Source of the DNA: Yamagishiella unicocca
Taxonomy: Eukaryota; Chlorophyta; Chlorophyceae; Chlamydomonadales; Volvocaceae
NCBI GenBank assembly: GCA_003116995.1
Contig: BDSL01000104.1
Span: forward strand, 124,001-188,000
Length of the DNA stretch: 64,000 nt
Direction of reading: 5' to 3'
Shown: one piece after another, positions 1-13,500 of the stretch
Numbering within the stretch: position 1 is the stretch's first letter
How the letters are laid out: each line of letters opens with the position of its first letter
Made by a program: the position numbers and the translations under genes
The notes under the pieces: generated by a model
What the model saw: the letters and a program-made list of their open reading frames with translations, nothing else
The model's database searches: none
Told to the model about the DNA's origin: nothing

Positions 1-2445
1 CAGCGAGACACTTGGGAGTGGTGTTTAGCGGTGGCGGTCGCCGCCTTGAGGTTCAGCCGGTGGCAGCGGCCGTAGCAGCAGCCCAGGAGGCACTGGTAGT
101 GGAGCTGCCTATACGGGCAGCTATGTCGTCCCGGGGACGTCCCATGCCTGTCCCCAAGCGACGGCTGTCGTGGCCCTTCGAGGGCTATCATCCGCTGGTT
201 GTAACGGCAATTGTGGAGCCTCTCGCCTCACCATGGTTGTGGGTTTCATCAGCAGATTTTAGGCGTTTCCCCGGTAGAGTACGGAGCTGTCAGCCTGGCG
301 CCATGCCACCGGTGTGCACTCGCGCACACGCCATCATCGTCAGGCGTTGCCTTCGTCGGGTGGAGTTTCTTAGGGTTTAGTGGAAAGCTTTTTTGTGCGG
401 CGGGGTTGCGATCCCTTCCAATGGGAGTGCAGCTGCCAGTCTGACGACGCAACTCTCCCCGAGCCTTTTCCGCGGGTGCTGATGAAAGTGTCAACCCGGT
501 TGTTAGGTACACACAATGTGGCAGGAGGGTGGGAAGGGTTGGCATGTCGGTCACACATCCACCTTCCGCCAACCCCCCCTGAAGTGTCGCTCGATTCCTT
601 AAGAAAGGTTCATACAAAATTGGGGCTGTACAAGCGCTCCGAAACGACACCACAGCGCACGTCCCAGAAGGCGCATTATCTGAACCCGGGGAGTGGCAGC
701 ATCAGTCATCTCTTGGTTGAAGTTCGAACCGCCTCGGAACCTGCTGCGCACGCACATGCAGTGGGCTAGCTGACGCTGCCGCCCACCCAGTAGACCGAAC
801 GATGGCTGCCTGGTGGCTTGAGGAGCGCACTCCTGTCAAGTGGCCCGCCGGAACCGCGAGTGGTGTTACAGCTCCCCACCTCCACACCACTCAACGCACC
901 CCAGCTACGAAGGCTTCAACTCCCACTGCCACGACCCACAGGCGCAGCTAGCGCTGCCGCGACACCACACAGGCGCCGTTCGCCCTCTTCCTGCACGCCA
1001 AGCTGCTGGCTGGCTAGCTGGGTGGTTAGGAGAGCGCACCTGAACGAAGACGATGTGATGTCAGCCCGCAAGCACAGCAGGCACCCCCACTACGGACCAA
1101 TACACACACCTCCCCGCCGCTCTTCCAGGCAGGCCCCCTCCCGCCCAGCGCCGCCCGTCCGTGTGGACCGCGGTGCTGGTGCCGGGGGCCAAACCTTCGA
1201 TCAGCGCCAAAGCTGCTGACAGGGCGTGGCGCATTGCACGCGTCTCGGGGGGTTACAAGTAAAAAACCGGTAACTCGACGCGGGGTGGGGGCTTAGGTTG
1301 TGGCGACTTCCCAACTGACAACAAGCCATGTCGTTAAAAGTACAGCGGCAACTGATGGCGACGGCGGCAGCAGCGACACGAAGAGGGCCGTTGCAAGGCA
1401 CCGGCCAACACACACGCCTGGCGCCCTTTAATCATTAGCGCGCCCGTCTCGCTCAAATGTCCAATTCCATCTTGAAAAGCACAGGCAAGCCATGCAGCAG
1501 CTGTCCAACTGCCTAGCCGCCTCCGGCCAGCTGGCCTCTCCCCAGTTCCCGACGAAAAAACGTCAGGCGGGGACACCAGTGGCAATCGGCGACGCGGCGG
1601 ACCCAGCCTATCCATTACTTGCTTTCCTGAACTAGAATATCCCCCACAGCACCACAACTAGTGCGCTGAAGCTGCCAGGACGTGCGACGTCGGCGTCTGT
1701 CTCCAGTCTCCACAGGTCGCCACTCGCGCCATCAGTGCGCCAGTGCGCGCCTCCCCACCAGCCAGAACACCCCCGGGCCTAGTACGAGCACCAGCAGCCC
1801 GCGCGAGCAGGGCCAGGCAATCTACAAAAATGTCCCCGCACGGCGGGACACACAGCCCCCCGAGGCTCCTCTGCTTTCCTCGAGCTGCGCCGGCGCTTCG
1901 CCCCAGTCAAAAGCCAATCTTCCACGATCTTCCACGACTCGTCCCAAGCCGCGCATGATGCGCCGCGCATAATGCCGACATGACACCATAGGCGGCGGGC
2001 GGGAGTTGCTAAAACACGTCAGTTCTTCACGCAGTACACGTACATCGGCCCTGCCCCACCAAACTACAAACATGGCGCATGGCGGCGCGAGGAGGCAGGC
2101 AGCCCGGGGGGAAGGGCGCGCAACGCCACCCACCAACACCCCACACGCACCATCTCCTCCTCGCTCCGGCCGCAAACTCCGCGCCGCGTACCCTAACCCA
2201 CCAACCATTACCCCTCTGGTCCCCCGCCGCATCACCAGGGTGCGGGGGGAGCTCGTACGGCGACCCAAATATAGGATCCGTCGTACAGCCACCGGCTAAC
2301 CAAGCCCTTTGCCGCGCTGCGCAGTCTTCAGGGCCGTGAGGCCACGTACCCCGCCCCACCCCCCGCCGCTGCGCGCCGCCCCCCGCGCCGCCCCTCCTGC
2401 CCCCTCCCCTCCCTCCCCCCCCACGCGGGCCGCCGAATTGGCCCA
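1..2445. other. 3' flank of the GH36 gene, no gene recognised
   Basis: No reading frame here has a recognisable domain. The open frames are short, overlap on both strands and look like chance frames in GC-rich DNA. The stretch lies downstream of the minus-strand GH36 gene, so part of it is probably its 3' UTR. The nearest minus-strand TGTAA (TTACA on the plus strand) is at 1253-1257, about 1.2 kb past the stop, which would be a long UTR. Confidence 0.4.
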
Positions 2446-4507
2446 TCAGCTGAAGCTCCGAAACACCACCTGCACCTCGTTCTCCAGGTCCGATACTCGA
2501 GGCAGGTCGACCCGCAGGCGTCCGCCCTCCGCCGGCGTCACTGCCCCGCCCGCAGCCGGCACGACGGCGGCTCCGGGCGCGAAGCTGTAGCTCACCTCCG
2601 GCTGCAGCCGCATGCCGTTGAGCAGCACCACATCCGGATCGCGGCTGCAGTACGCCAGCAGGTCGCCGTGGCCACGGACCGTCAGCGTGAAGACCAGCTC
2701 GTTGGCTCCGAAACCCCCGCCGGGGGCGTGGGCCTTGTGGCCGGAGCCGCCGGTGACGGTGGTGGGTGCGCGGCGGGGGCCGGACTCGTGGCGCTGAGCG
2801 CGCACGGCTCCGCCGCCGTTGATCATGTTGGCGAGGCCTACGGTGGCGAAGGCCACGGGGCCCACGCGGGTGATCTGCGCCACCGCCAGGATGTCGGCCT
2901 CGCCGCTGCGGAGGGGAACCTGCGCGGGGGGGGGGTCCGCCAGTGTGTGTTTTTGTCGGGAGGGGACGGGGGGGAGGGGAAGACGGATACAGGGGGCTGG
3001 GAAGTGTGGCTGGTGGGGTTGCCAGGAAGACGTGGGGTTACTCGACGTGGAAAGTATAGCTGGCGCATAGGCTTCGGAAAGCTGGTGTAGCTGGGGGGTG
3101 GGGGAGGTGTGAAACCGGTGACACGAAAAACGACAAGATAATGGGGGGTGGGGGGTGTCGTTGGCCGCTTGACAAATCATGCTTGGCCCGCTAGGGGTCG
3201 TCCGAAGGGCTGGTCGCGTTCTTCCCAGGGCGGGTCGTCTACTTCCCATGCGCCAACCCTCAGCGGCTAATCCGTGGCTCACCGCCCCCCCCCCCGTCCG
3301 TGGCTCACCGGGCCCACCCGCCGCGGCCTTCCAAGCCTTCCTCCCCTCGGCCACTCCCACCAACATCGAAACGTCTGTCCTAAACGGTTTCTCGCATCCA
3401 CAGGTCTTCCTCGCAAACCCCCCCCCCTTCCCCACGCCGCCCGCCCCCCCACCTGCACTCCCTCGTCGCCGTGCAGCAGCGTCAGCAACCCCGTGTTGCG
3501 GGAGAACATCAGGAACTCGCGATCGGCACCGGTTTCGGAGGAGGGTAAGGCCCGGCTGGCTGGCGGAGCTCCCGTGGAGGCTGGCCGGAAGATGTCCACG
3601 TCGTGAGGCCGCACCTGGTGGGCGGGGGAGGGGGAGGGAGGGGGGATGGGCGGGGGAGGGGGAAGGGGAGGGAAGGGGGAGGGAGGGGGGTTTCCTAACT
3701 AAGCAACCTGATGTCTGAAGTGTGATTGCATGGGGGAACAAAAGGGCCGACCCCCCACCTTCCCTTCCCTTCCCTTCCCTCACACACACCGGCGCCCTGC
3801 GCATCATCGCACCACCAGTAGCTCGGCCTGTCCAAGTCGCCGCGCCAACCATGCACATGGCCCCCCAGAAACGCGTTTTCTACGTCCCCTACCCCCCCCG
3901 GGCGGGTTCCTTTGTGCCGGGCGCTCTGTTCTTTCGTTCGCATTCACGGGCTGTTGATAGTTTTCCGGGCTGCGCTCCACTTCTGTATGTCCTCTCCTCG
4001 TCCGTTGCATCCACTTCTTCTTACGGCTATCCTACGGTTTTCCGACCAGCACATCCTCCAGCCGCCTTTTCCATTTATCGCCTAGTCGCTTTTTTAGCGC
4101 CATACTTGGCTACAGTCAACGTTGCTTATTCCTACATCTCAGCCGCGCCTCCGCTCCCGCTCTTTGGCGCGCCACTGGACCATCACCTTCGCCGCCCTCG
4201 GTTTGTCGGCCGTGGATTCGCGGATTCTCTTCTCAAACCCCCCATACCCGCACCAAACCCACACCATACACACACACACACGTCAGGCCCGGTCAGATGA
4301 TGTAGAACACACGCACACACGCACACACACGCGCACACATACGCTCATCATGCACGCCCACCTCCACTGTCAACGGCCTCGGCGCCTTGTCGTGCACGTT
4401 GAACTTGCGGCGGTCCCTGTCCCAGCTGCTGCCCTGCAGGTGGAACACTCCCACCACACCCGTGATGGGGTTCTGGTTCCACACCTGCGGAGCGCGGGGC
4501 GGAAGGG

Positions 4508-4541
<34 letters not shown>

Positions 4542-7500
4542 CTGTGTGTGTGTGTATGTGTGGTGGTGGGGGCGTCAAGGAGGGGGGGAGCTTGCTGTGG
4601 CCTGCAGTCCTGCGACCCCGCTGCTGCACCGCACCGCACTGCACTGCACTGCACTGCCCCTGCAACCCCTCCCCTGTCCCTCCCCTGTCCCCCCCCCCGG
4701 TCGCCCTAGGTTTGTGGGCCGTGGATTTGCGGATTCTCTTATCAACCCCCCCCGCTCCCCCCCGTCCCCCCCATTCGGCACACACCTTGAGCAGGCTCTT
4801 CCCGTCCCGCAGCACGTCCACGAACAGGCAGTCCCGCGTGGGCCTGCCCGGCTGGCTGCACCGCAGCACCGAGCCGTCGGGCAGCACCAGCGAGTGCAGC
4901 AGAGAGAAGTCGTGCTCGCCGGGCTTGTCGGACACATACACGGGGCCGCCAGACACGGCCCTGGAGGTGGCGAGGTGGGGGTAACCAGTCGGGGGGGGGC
5001 GGCGAAGGCCAAGGTCGGGCCACGGATTAGGGCTTGTGCGCTGGGAGCCCCCCTCGCGAACTCCCTCGGTCGCCGCTCCTTCCGCTTCCCCTCCGCCTGA
5101 AACCCTCGAGCCGCGGCTCCCAGCTTTACCCCCGTCCCCCCCCAGGGCTTTATCCCCGTTCCCCCCCTCCCCCCAGCGTCTATTATCCTAAACGGTTTTC
5201 CTTTCGTACACGGGTTTTCCCTGCAACTCCCCCCCCCAGCTCTGCTTTTTCGGACATCCACGGGTTTCCCTCGAACCCCCAGCTCTGTCCCCGTTTTCCC
5301 CCGCCCCCAGCTCCCGCTCACCGCGCCACCGCGTGCAGCCGCGCCGCTGGGTGCTTGGAGTGGAACATGTCCCAGTCGGGCTGCAGCAGCGCGCCCAGGA
5401 AGAGCGAGTTGAAGGCGCAGGCGGCGATGTGCGGGTGGCTGGAGGCGGGGTCGCGCGGGTAGAAGTCGTCGGAGGCGCGCGCAATGGCGGTGGCGGTCAT
5501 CCTGGGGGGGGGGAGGGGGGGGGAAGCCGGGGGGAGGGGGGGTTAGGCGGGTTAGGGGGGTTGGGGAAGGGGGGTGAGCTGGGCAAAGGGTGGGAGCCGA
5601 GGGCGTAACATGGGCCGCTACCTTGCACTGAATCTCCAACCTCCTACAGCATGCCACACCAAGGGCTGCAAAACCGCCCCCCAAAACAGCTGCCCTGCAG
5701 CCGCCTTAAGGTCACACTTTGGGGGCCCCCCCCACGAGACGCGCCCCCTCCTCCCCGGGCACACCTCGTCACCGATCTCGCCCACCAACCCAGCCCCTGC
5801 GCACCATCACCCGCCACCCTACCAACCGTCCCTCCCCGCCGCCTCCCCGCCGGCTCCCCCACCCCTCCCCGCCGCCTTCCCCACCCCTCCTCCCGTCCTC
5901 CTCCCCACCTCCCCCCCCCTCACCTGTAGAGGTTCTCCGTGGAGTGGCACATGCAGTTTATGACGTGGTTGCTTGTGAAGTGGTGCGCCACACTGGCCTC
6001 CAGGGCCGCCTGGTAGGTGGCGCTCAGCGCGGCACCACCGCCCATAGCGCTGCCTGCTCGGCAGGAGGACCGCGAGGGGGGCAGGAGGCGCGAGGGAGAG
6101 AGGGGGGGAGAGCGGGGGGTGGGGAGAGGTCAGGAGACGGAGCGGGGGCAAAGGGAGGGAGGGGGGGTGGGGAAGTAAAGGAACGGAACGGGGCGGGGGC
6201 AAAGGGAGGGCGGGGAGATGTCAGGAGACGGATCGTGGACAAGGCACACGTCAATGCCCCCACGCGTACGCGACATTGCCCCCCTAGCCTGCTGGCGCCG
6301 AGCTAGCTGATGGGCGCCTAGCGGCAACTCGCACTGCAGCACGGGCAACACATGCCAAGCAGTCCCCCCGGCCTTACGGGCCTCTCCTTTCCTCCCTCCC
6401 CCCCCTTTCCTCCCTCCCCCCCTTTCCTCCCTCCCCCCCCTTTCCTCCCTCCCCCCCCTTCCCTTCCCTCCTCCCCTCCCCCGCGCCTGGGCCCACGTGC
6501 CCCCCCATGCATCAGACCCCCCCGCACTTCCCCCTGTCGTACCCGGGTGGCCCTCCCCCTCCCCCCCCTCCCCCTCCCCCCCCTCCCCGCGGCGCCGTCC
6601 TCGCTGTGGCAGTGCTGTGGGGATCCGACCAGCCCGGACCGCGCACTGCCTCCCGTCTCCTCGTTTGCTAGCCTTGCCCCCTGTCCCGCATCTTCACGCC
6701 CCATATTTTCTCACTTCCTCCTTCCGTCGTACAGGCCCGCCGTACGCCGCCGTACCAGCCCGCGTCGTACCCGACTCCCCGTATATCCGTCCTCACCTTT
6801 CCTGACTCCGCCTCTTTCGCCGCGCCGCTGGGGCCTCTTCGTTGCTTTGACCCCTGTCCACCCGCTTAGCGCCTGGATATTGTTTCTAACGCCCCCTGCT
6901 GCCCCCTGCCCGCATGCTTCGCGTCGACCACTTTCCCCACCCGCTCTGGGCCCTGGCCAGGTGAGTTCCGCCACTGGGTTGGGCCTCTGTTCTGGTAGTT
7001 TTTTGCTAGTCGTTGCGTTCTTGTCTGCGGGCGTCGGGACCTGCGTCTGGGCTTTCGCGTCCCCCATGGCGGCGCGGCGCGGCTTCGGCCTGCTCTCCTG
7101 GACGACCGCGGACCTCCTCTGGTAATGACAGCTTCCTCACACATCTGGTCGGTATTCGGGCGGGTCGGGCCGGGGCCTCCGACTAGGACCGGGACTGGGA
7201 CCGGACCGCGATGGCCGCTCTCCCATAGCGCCCCAACTCCCACAGTTTTCCTACTAGCGCCCAAAACCGATTCTGCGAAAACTTTACGTGCGTCGCGTGG
7301 GGTCCTCGCTCCCGTGCGTCTCGCCGTAGCCGATATAGCTTAGCCGCCAAAGGTCATATTACGACCTTCGGCTTTCGTATCCCCAACCCAGTTCTCCAGC
7401 ATGCATCTCAAAACTTCTGTTTTAAACGTTTTTTCGGACATCCACGGGTTTCCCTCGAACCCCCTCGCACCCACCAATGAGCCCCACTCCCGCCTGGCAG

Positions 7501-10500
7501 TCCACCTTGACCCCGTCCACCCCACAGTCGTGCAGGTAGCGGTGCATGGCGTTGTAGAGGCGGTTGGGGTCTGTGACGACGCCGATGCCTGGTGGGAGGA
7601 GGGGTTTCGAGGAAGACCCGTGGACGCGAGGAAAAACCGTTTAGGAAAAACACGTTTTGAGATGCATGCTGGTGGGGGGCGGCCGGGCAGGTAGGGCCGG
7701 GGGCAGCAGGGGCGGGCGGGGGACCGGGGTGTGTGTGTTTTGAGGCGCATGTTTTGAGCCACCACGCCTTGTGACGGGGTACCAATTGTATGTGTGTGTG
7801 TGTGTGGGGGGGGAACAAAACACAGGGCAGCACGGACAGCAGAACCATACCAACGAGGCATCCGCAACGCTCCTCCCCCCGCCTTCTCCTCCAGACCCTC
7901 CCTCCAGACCCTCCCACCGGACCCTCCCTCCGGACCCTCTCCCGCCCCCCTCCTCGCTCACCCGCCAGCACTGCGGGGTTCCAGGCCATAGATGGCTCGA
8001 TCTCGAGCACTCCCGGCGTGGGGGAGGCGTAGCGGATGCGGGACTCCAGCCCGGGAACCTGCGCGCCAGCGGCCCCCCCCGCCGCCTCGTCGGTGGGCAT
8101 GACGCCGGCCCAGTAGCCAGGCAGGCCGTGCCAGCAGTAGATGTAGCGCACGCCGAACCTGGGGGCGGGCAGAGCGGGGGGCGGGAGGGAGGGGACCCGG
8201 CGGTGGGCGTTGCACTTGAGACGTTGAGAGGTGCAAGTGAAACCGACCGGCTAGGGAAAGAACGCTTCCCCCCCGGGCAGGAGGGGTGGCGCGGGGGGGA
8301 AAGGACGGGGCCCAGGGGGGTGGGGACAGGCAAGGGCGGCAGCGGCACTTGGGCGCCCCTGGGCGGGGGGGTGCACTCAGGCGGCGTATGCTGCTGCTGC
8401 TGCGGCGGCGGGCACCCCCCCCCTTTTCCTGGCTTACTGCCCCCTCACCTCCACACTCACACACATACACACACGCATCTAGCACCCCGTCCCGGTATCA
8501 CTCCCTAGACACGACCACCACCACTCTCCTCACCCCCCTGCACCCCTCCCGGACCCCCCCACACCTGAGCCCCGCCCAGGAAACCTAAAACCCTAAAACC
8601 CTAAAAACCCCACACCCCTCGTACGGCAGCACCCACTTGCGCTTGATATGCGCCACCACGGTGCCAAGCGCCTCGGGAACTCCCGCCCAGTCGGTTTCGG
8701 GGCCGGCATCCGGGGAGGAGAACTTGCCGTTGGCGCGAACGGAGGTCAGGCGGCGAGTGAAGTCAGACGCAGTGGCGTAGAACGACATCATGGCGGGCCG
8801 CAGGAAGCCTGGGAGGAGGGGGAAGAGGGGGGAGAGGGGCGGGAGGGTTTCGGAACGGGGGGAGAGAGGTGGAAGGGTTTCGGTGGGGGGGGGGGAGAGG
8901 AGTGGAAGGGGTTAGGTAGGGGCGGAGAGGGGTTTCGAGGAAGACCGGGGATGTGAGAAAACACGGCGGAGGGGGGTGGACGGGTTTTGGTACGGGGGGA
9001 ACACCGCGGGGGGCGGGTGCCCCCTCAGGCCAGGCTAGGCAGGGCCAGCAGGCCAGTACCCGCAGCGGGGCTCAGGCTACCTTTAGCTGCGGCCGCGAAG
9101 GCCTTCACCGCCAGGCTGTTTGGGGGTGCGGGCTCCACCACCCACTGGTAGAAGATGAGGAAGCCAGCGGTGGCGATACCCATCACCCAGCCCGCCACCT
9201 TCTGGCTCGCACGGGCCAGCCAGATGGCGATCGCGGAGCTGGCGGCGCCGCCGTCAGCCGTCATCAGCGCCGCCGCCGCGCCGCCGCCGCCGCCGCCGCC
9301 GGCCGCCGGCGCGGCGGCCGCGACGGCGGCGGCGTTGCGCGTGGCGAGTGCCGTACTCGCCTCCGGCGCCGCGGCGGCGTTGGCCCGTGCCAGGGCGTCG
9401 GCGATGGTGATGCCGACGCCGCTGGAGTCAATGGCGGCGCCGCCGGCGGCGCGCGCGGGGCCCTTGGTGACGTCAGCATCCGCCGTGGAGGCTAGTGTCG
9501 GCGACCCCTTCTGCACGTCCATGCTGCTCAGGTCGAGGGTGTCGGTGCTGCCGGTGTGGGAGTGGTGGGTGAGGGAGTTGTGCTGGGGACCCAGGTTGGC
9601 CAGGGTAGGCATCACGGTACCTGCGGCGAGGGGAGGAGAGGGGAGGGGGAAGAGGGGGGGCCACGGGGACAAGTGAGGTGCAGGGGGTGGGGGTGGGGGT
9701 GGCGAGGAAACCCGGTTACAGGACATATTTAGGAAACGGAGGGCGGAGACTAGCTGGCGGGTAGGTTTGGGACACGCGGTTCAGTGCGAAACACGGGTGG
9801 TATGAGCTGCGTCTGCACGTCACTGCGGCCCAACCGCCTCAACCGCTTCAACCGTTTCAACCGCCTCAACCGCCTCAACCGCCTCAACCTACCCGCCGAG
9901 GTGCCCCCCAACAGGTGTGCTGCGGTGTCCGCCATCACCTCCTGGCTCTCGTAGAAGAACTCGTCCTGGGGGTGGAGGGGTGGGGTGTACGACCCCGGAG
10001 GGGTTTAGGAGGCGGCGGGTGGCAATGGGGAGGCCACTCAGGGGCGGCCGTGGGGAGGGGGGGGGAGGAGCTGCAGCTGGGGGGTTGCACGTGTTGGCAG
10101 GAATCGATATCAGAGCACGCTTGGGAGGAGAGAACCCGTGGGACCGGCGGCCAAACACACGGCACGTCGCTCCAGCCGCCCCCGCCGCCCCGCCCCGCCG
10201 GCAGTCCCCTCCCCCCAGCCGCACGTGCCTGTGTAGCCTCCAGCAGTCTGCGCGGCTCGCCCTCCACGTGCAGCTTGTCCGCCAGGTCGGCCGCGGGGGT
10301 CTTGTGCATGGGGGCGTCCACATCGGTCATCTAGCGGCGCACGGGGGGGGGGAGGGGAGGAAGGGGGGGAAGGGGGGAATTAGAGGAAACCCGTAATGGC
10401 AACTGCTGACACCGTTGGGTTCAACCGTTGGACCTGCCTACACAGGCCTACACCACCCGGTTTTGTTCCTTTTGTCCTCCTGGCGTCAGTCCGGCAGTCA

Positions 10501-13500
10501 TTTCCCCTAACCCCCGCCCCGCCTCCGGCCTTCGGGTGCTACCTGCCAGCCGTCATCGATGATTAGCAACTGTGGTGAGACGCCGCCGTTCTCCAAGCTG
10601 CTCAGCCCCTCGGCGAGGCCGCGCGCGGAGACGGTGCTGTAGAAGGCGTCCCACGTGCACCAGCCGAAGCCGTCCAGGGAGGGCGGCATCTGCTTGGTGG
10701 AGCGGGGGCGCGCACCGCCGGACATCGCGGCGGCCGCGGCCACGCCGCGATCGACGAGCTCGTAGGGGTCCCACGAGGCAGCGATGTACAGCGCCGAGCT
10801 CCATCGGGAGCCCTTGACTCCAGGCGCGCCGGACTCGAGGCGCAATACCAGCTCTCCGTTGGCGCCCTCGGACTTCCTGAACGCGAGAGGCAGGACGAGG
10901 GGCAGTGTTGTGAGGGGGCGCGGGATTGTGGAACCAACCGTGCTCCAGAACCACAACCGATCAATTCATCGCTTCTTTCCTACAATGCAATGTTGCCATC
11001 AGTGACATCTTGTAACAGTAATAAGAGTCCCAGGAAAGACGACAAAAGGTTGGGAAACGCTTCCACATCGGCCAGTTTAGCAACGAACCGCGCTTAAGGA
11101 AAGCAAACGTTAGTTAGGATATCGTCATGCAGCCTACTACAGGAGAGCCGAGTAAAAGGCCGCGCCTGGCGTTCCAGACGCCAGGCGGGCCTTTGCCGCA
11201 AACAAGCTCGCTTGGGCTCGCCACACCCTCCTCGTCCCTCCTGCCGCCTTCCACGCTCGAAAGGTGGAAATGAGATACGCATCACGCGCCGATTGCAGCA
11301 GCGAGAAATCCAGAAGGGATGCAATGACAGCTTTGCTCGCAGGCTACAAGGCCTGCCGTCCGGCGACGGCCTCATGGATTACTTGCGTGGCCGTGGAGGA
11401 AAGGTACCGATAGAATGGATGGCGGGATCGGCACAGTTTGCGGGGAGCCTAAGCATGGTCCTTTTACGCTGCAGATTAAGGAGCTTGAGGACGAGCTAGC
11501 GCAGGCCCGCGGCCGGGGTGATAAGCTGAAACAAGAACTGATCGGGAGGAACGAAGCTATCGCGCTCCTGGCGGCCGAAAACAAGGTCAGCCCTCTCCCC
11601 TTCCCCCTCCTTTTACCATCAGAGTTGTTTAGATACAATTACATCTCTCATTCCCCCGCACCCCCCGGAATCTCCCACCACTACCAGGCACTCAAGGCCA
11701 CTGCCATGGCCCCCGCCAACAGCGCCACCTCCAGTGCGCTGCAGCACCTCAGCCGACAGCTGGACGAGCAGCTGCGCAAGGCGCTGCTGCTGGAGCAGGA
11801 CTACGCCGCCGCTAAACAGCGCGAGGTACCCTACCCGGACACCTTGCCCGCTGGCCCGCTACGACCAACGCTAACCCCCCCTCCCACCACGTCGCATAAT
11901 AACCGGGTCTTCTCGCCAAACCCACCCCCCCCAGGCCGTGTCCGCGCAGCGCCTGACCTCCCTGGAGTCACTGCTCTCCGAGCAGCGCTCCGAGCAGGCC
12001 AAGGCCAAGGCGGAGGCCGAGGCCGCCACCTCGCGGCTGCGTGAGGAGCTGGAGGCCGCCCGCTCGGAGGCGCAGCTGGCGGGACAGAAGGCGCAGCTGG
12101 CGGAGCGGGTGGCGCAGCGGCGCGTGGAGGCGGAGCGGGAGGTCCTCAAGGTACCGCTGTACACCGCCCTGTACATCCGCTGTACACCGCCATGTACATC
12201 CGCGGTACACCGGTGTAGGGCATATCGCGGGTTGTTTGGAGAGGCACGGCGTACAGCGTGCTGACCCTTGTCGCGGGAAGCAACCGCAGCCGCAACGGCG
12301 ACAAACCCGACAACCCCCCGGGTGCCTGCAGCTGTGACCGCGACCCCCCCCCGCCTTGCAGCCGCGACCGCGAACCCCCCCCGGGTGGCCTGCCGGCGCA
12401 GGTGGCTCACGCGCAGCTGGATGTGGTCCGAGGGCAGGTGGCCAGCATGGGGGCGGAGCTGGAGCACACCCGTCAGCGCGCAACACGGTGCGAGGCGGAG
12501 GCGTGTGCGCTGCGCAACAGCGCGCAGCACGTGCGGCTGCAGCTGCTGGAGGAGGAGCTGCGCAGCGCGCGGGAGGAGCTGGCGGCGGCGCAGGCGGCGG
12601 CGGGCGCGACGGCGCAGGCGGCGGCAGCCGCTCGCGCGGCGGCGCTGGCGGGACAGCAGCAGCACAAGGAGTCGCCGCAGCTGGCTGAGGAGCGCAGTTC
12701 GGGGGGGTACGGTCGCGTGGGTGGCGCCGCCGGCGCAGCGGCCGCCTCCACGGACCTGGAAGCGGAGCTGCCCGCTTGGCTGCGGGCCGCCTGGACGGCG
12801 CTCGGCAAGGTAACACAACCCCATGGGCGCTCGGCAAGGTAACACAACCCCATGGGCGCTCGGCAAGGTAACACAACCCCATGGGCGCACTGATTGTCTT
12901 GCCCCGTCTTTCTTGGCCCGTGCATCACATGTCAACCCCACGCACGGTTTACGCTTTTGTCCCACAGCAGCAGCAGCAACAGCAGCTCATGGATGGGCGT
13001 CGATCAGCCGGCTCAAGACCTCCCCCTGCAACCGCACTGCAACCCATCTGCATGTCTCTCTGCCTCTCTCTCCCCCGCTGTCGGCCGCTCAGGTGCTGGC
13101 GGTGCCGCACGGCCTGCCTCTGGCGGCCCAGGCGGCGGAGGTGTCGCGGGCTGCTGCCGCCCTGGTGGAGGAGGCGGGCGACCTGCGCGCCGCCGTCAAG
13201 ACGCAGGACGAGTCCCTCATGCAGCTCCGCGCCGCGGTACGGCTGCTGCTAAACCCCTAAAAAGCCCTAAACCCTAAACCCGGCAAAGCTGACGCAGCGC
13301 GGCCCGCGCTGCCCCTCCTCCCCCGCCCCCCGCAAATTCCCCCGGATCTGCCTCCTCCCCCCCCTGCCGACCATGTGCCAACTGTCATGTCGTTATCGCG
13401 TCAACGGTTTGTATGCCAAGAAGTTGCCACCCCGGCCCCCTGCCCGTGCAGGCCAGCGGGTCGGAGGCGTACGCCGCCGAGCTACAGTCCCAGCTGGCGG

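Noticed and set aside
2446..3858. 470-codon minus-strand frame as a single exon
   Set aside because: Only 2446-2919 matches the family; a 3' splice site at 2920 and the next exon at 3453-3614 fit both phase and homology.
3695..3943. Extra GH36 exon around [12 protein letters not shown]
   Set aside because: Looks protein-like, but exon 4362-4484 joins exon 3453-3614 directly in phase and the family has no residues between them.
4575..5684. 369-codon minus-strand frame
   Set aside because: It runs through GH36 exons and introns in the wrong frame; the translation is Pro/Arg low complexity, as expected for an off-frame reading of GC-rich exons.
11871..12965. 364-codon minus-strand frame antisense to MAD1
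   Set aside because: Shadow of the Ala/Glu/Arg-rich coiled coil on the other strand. No family features.
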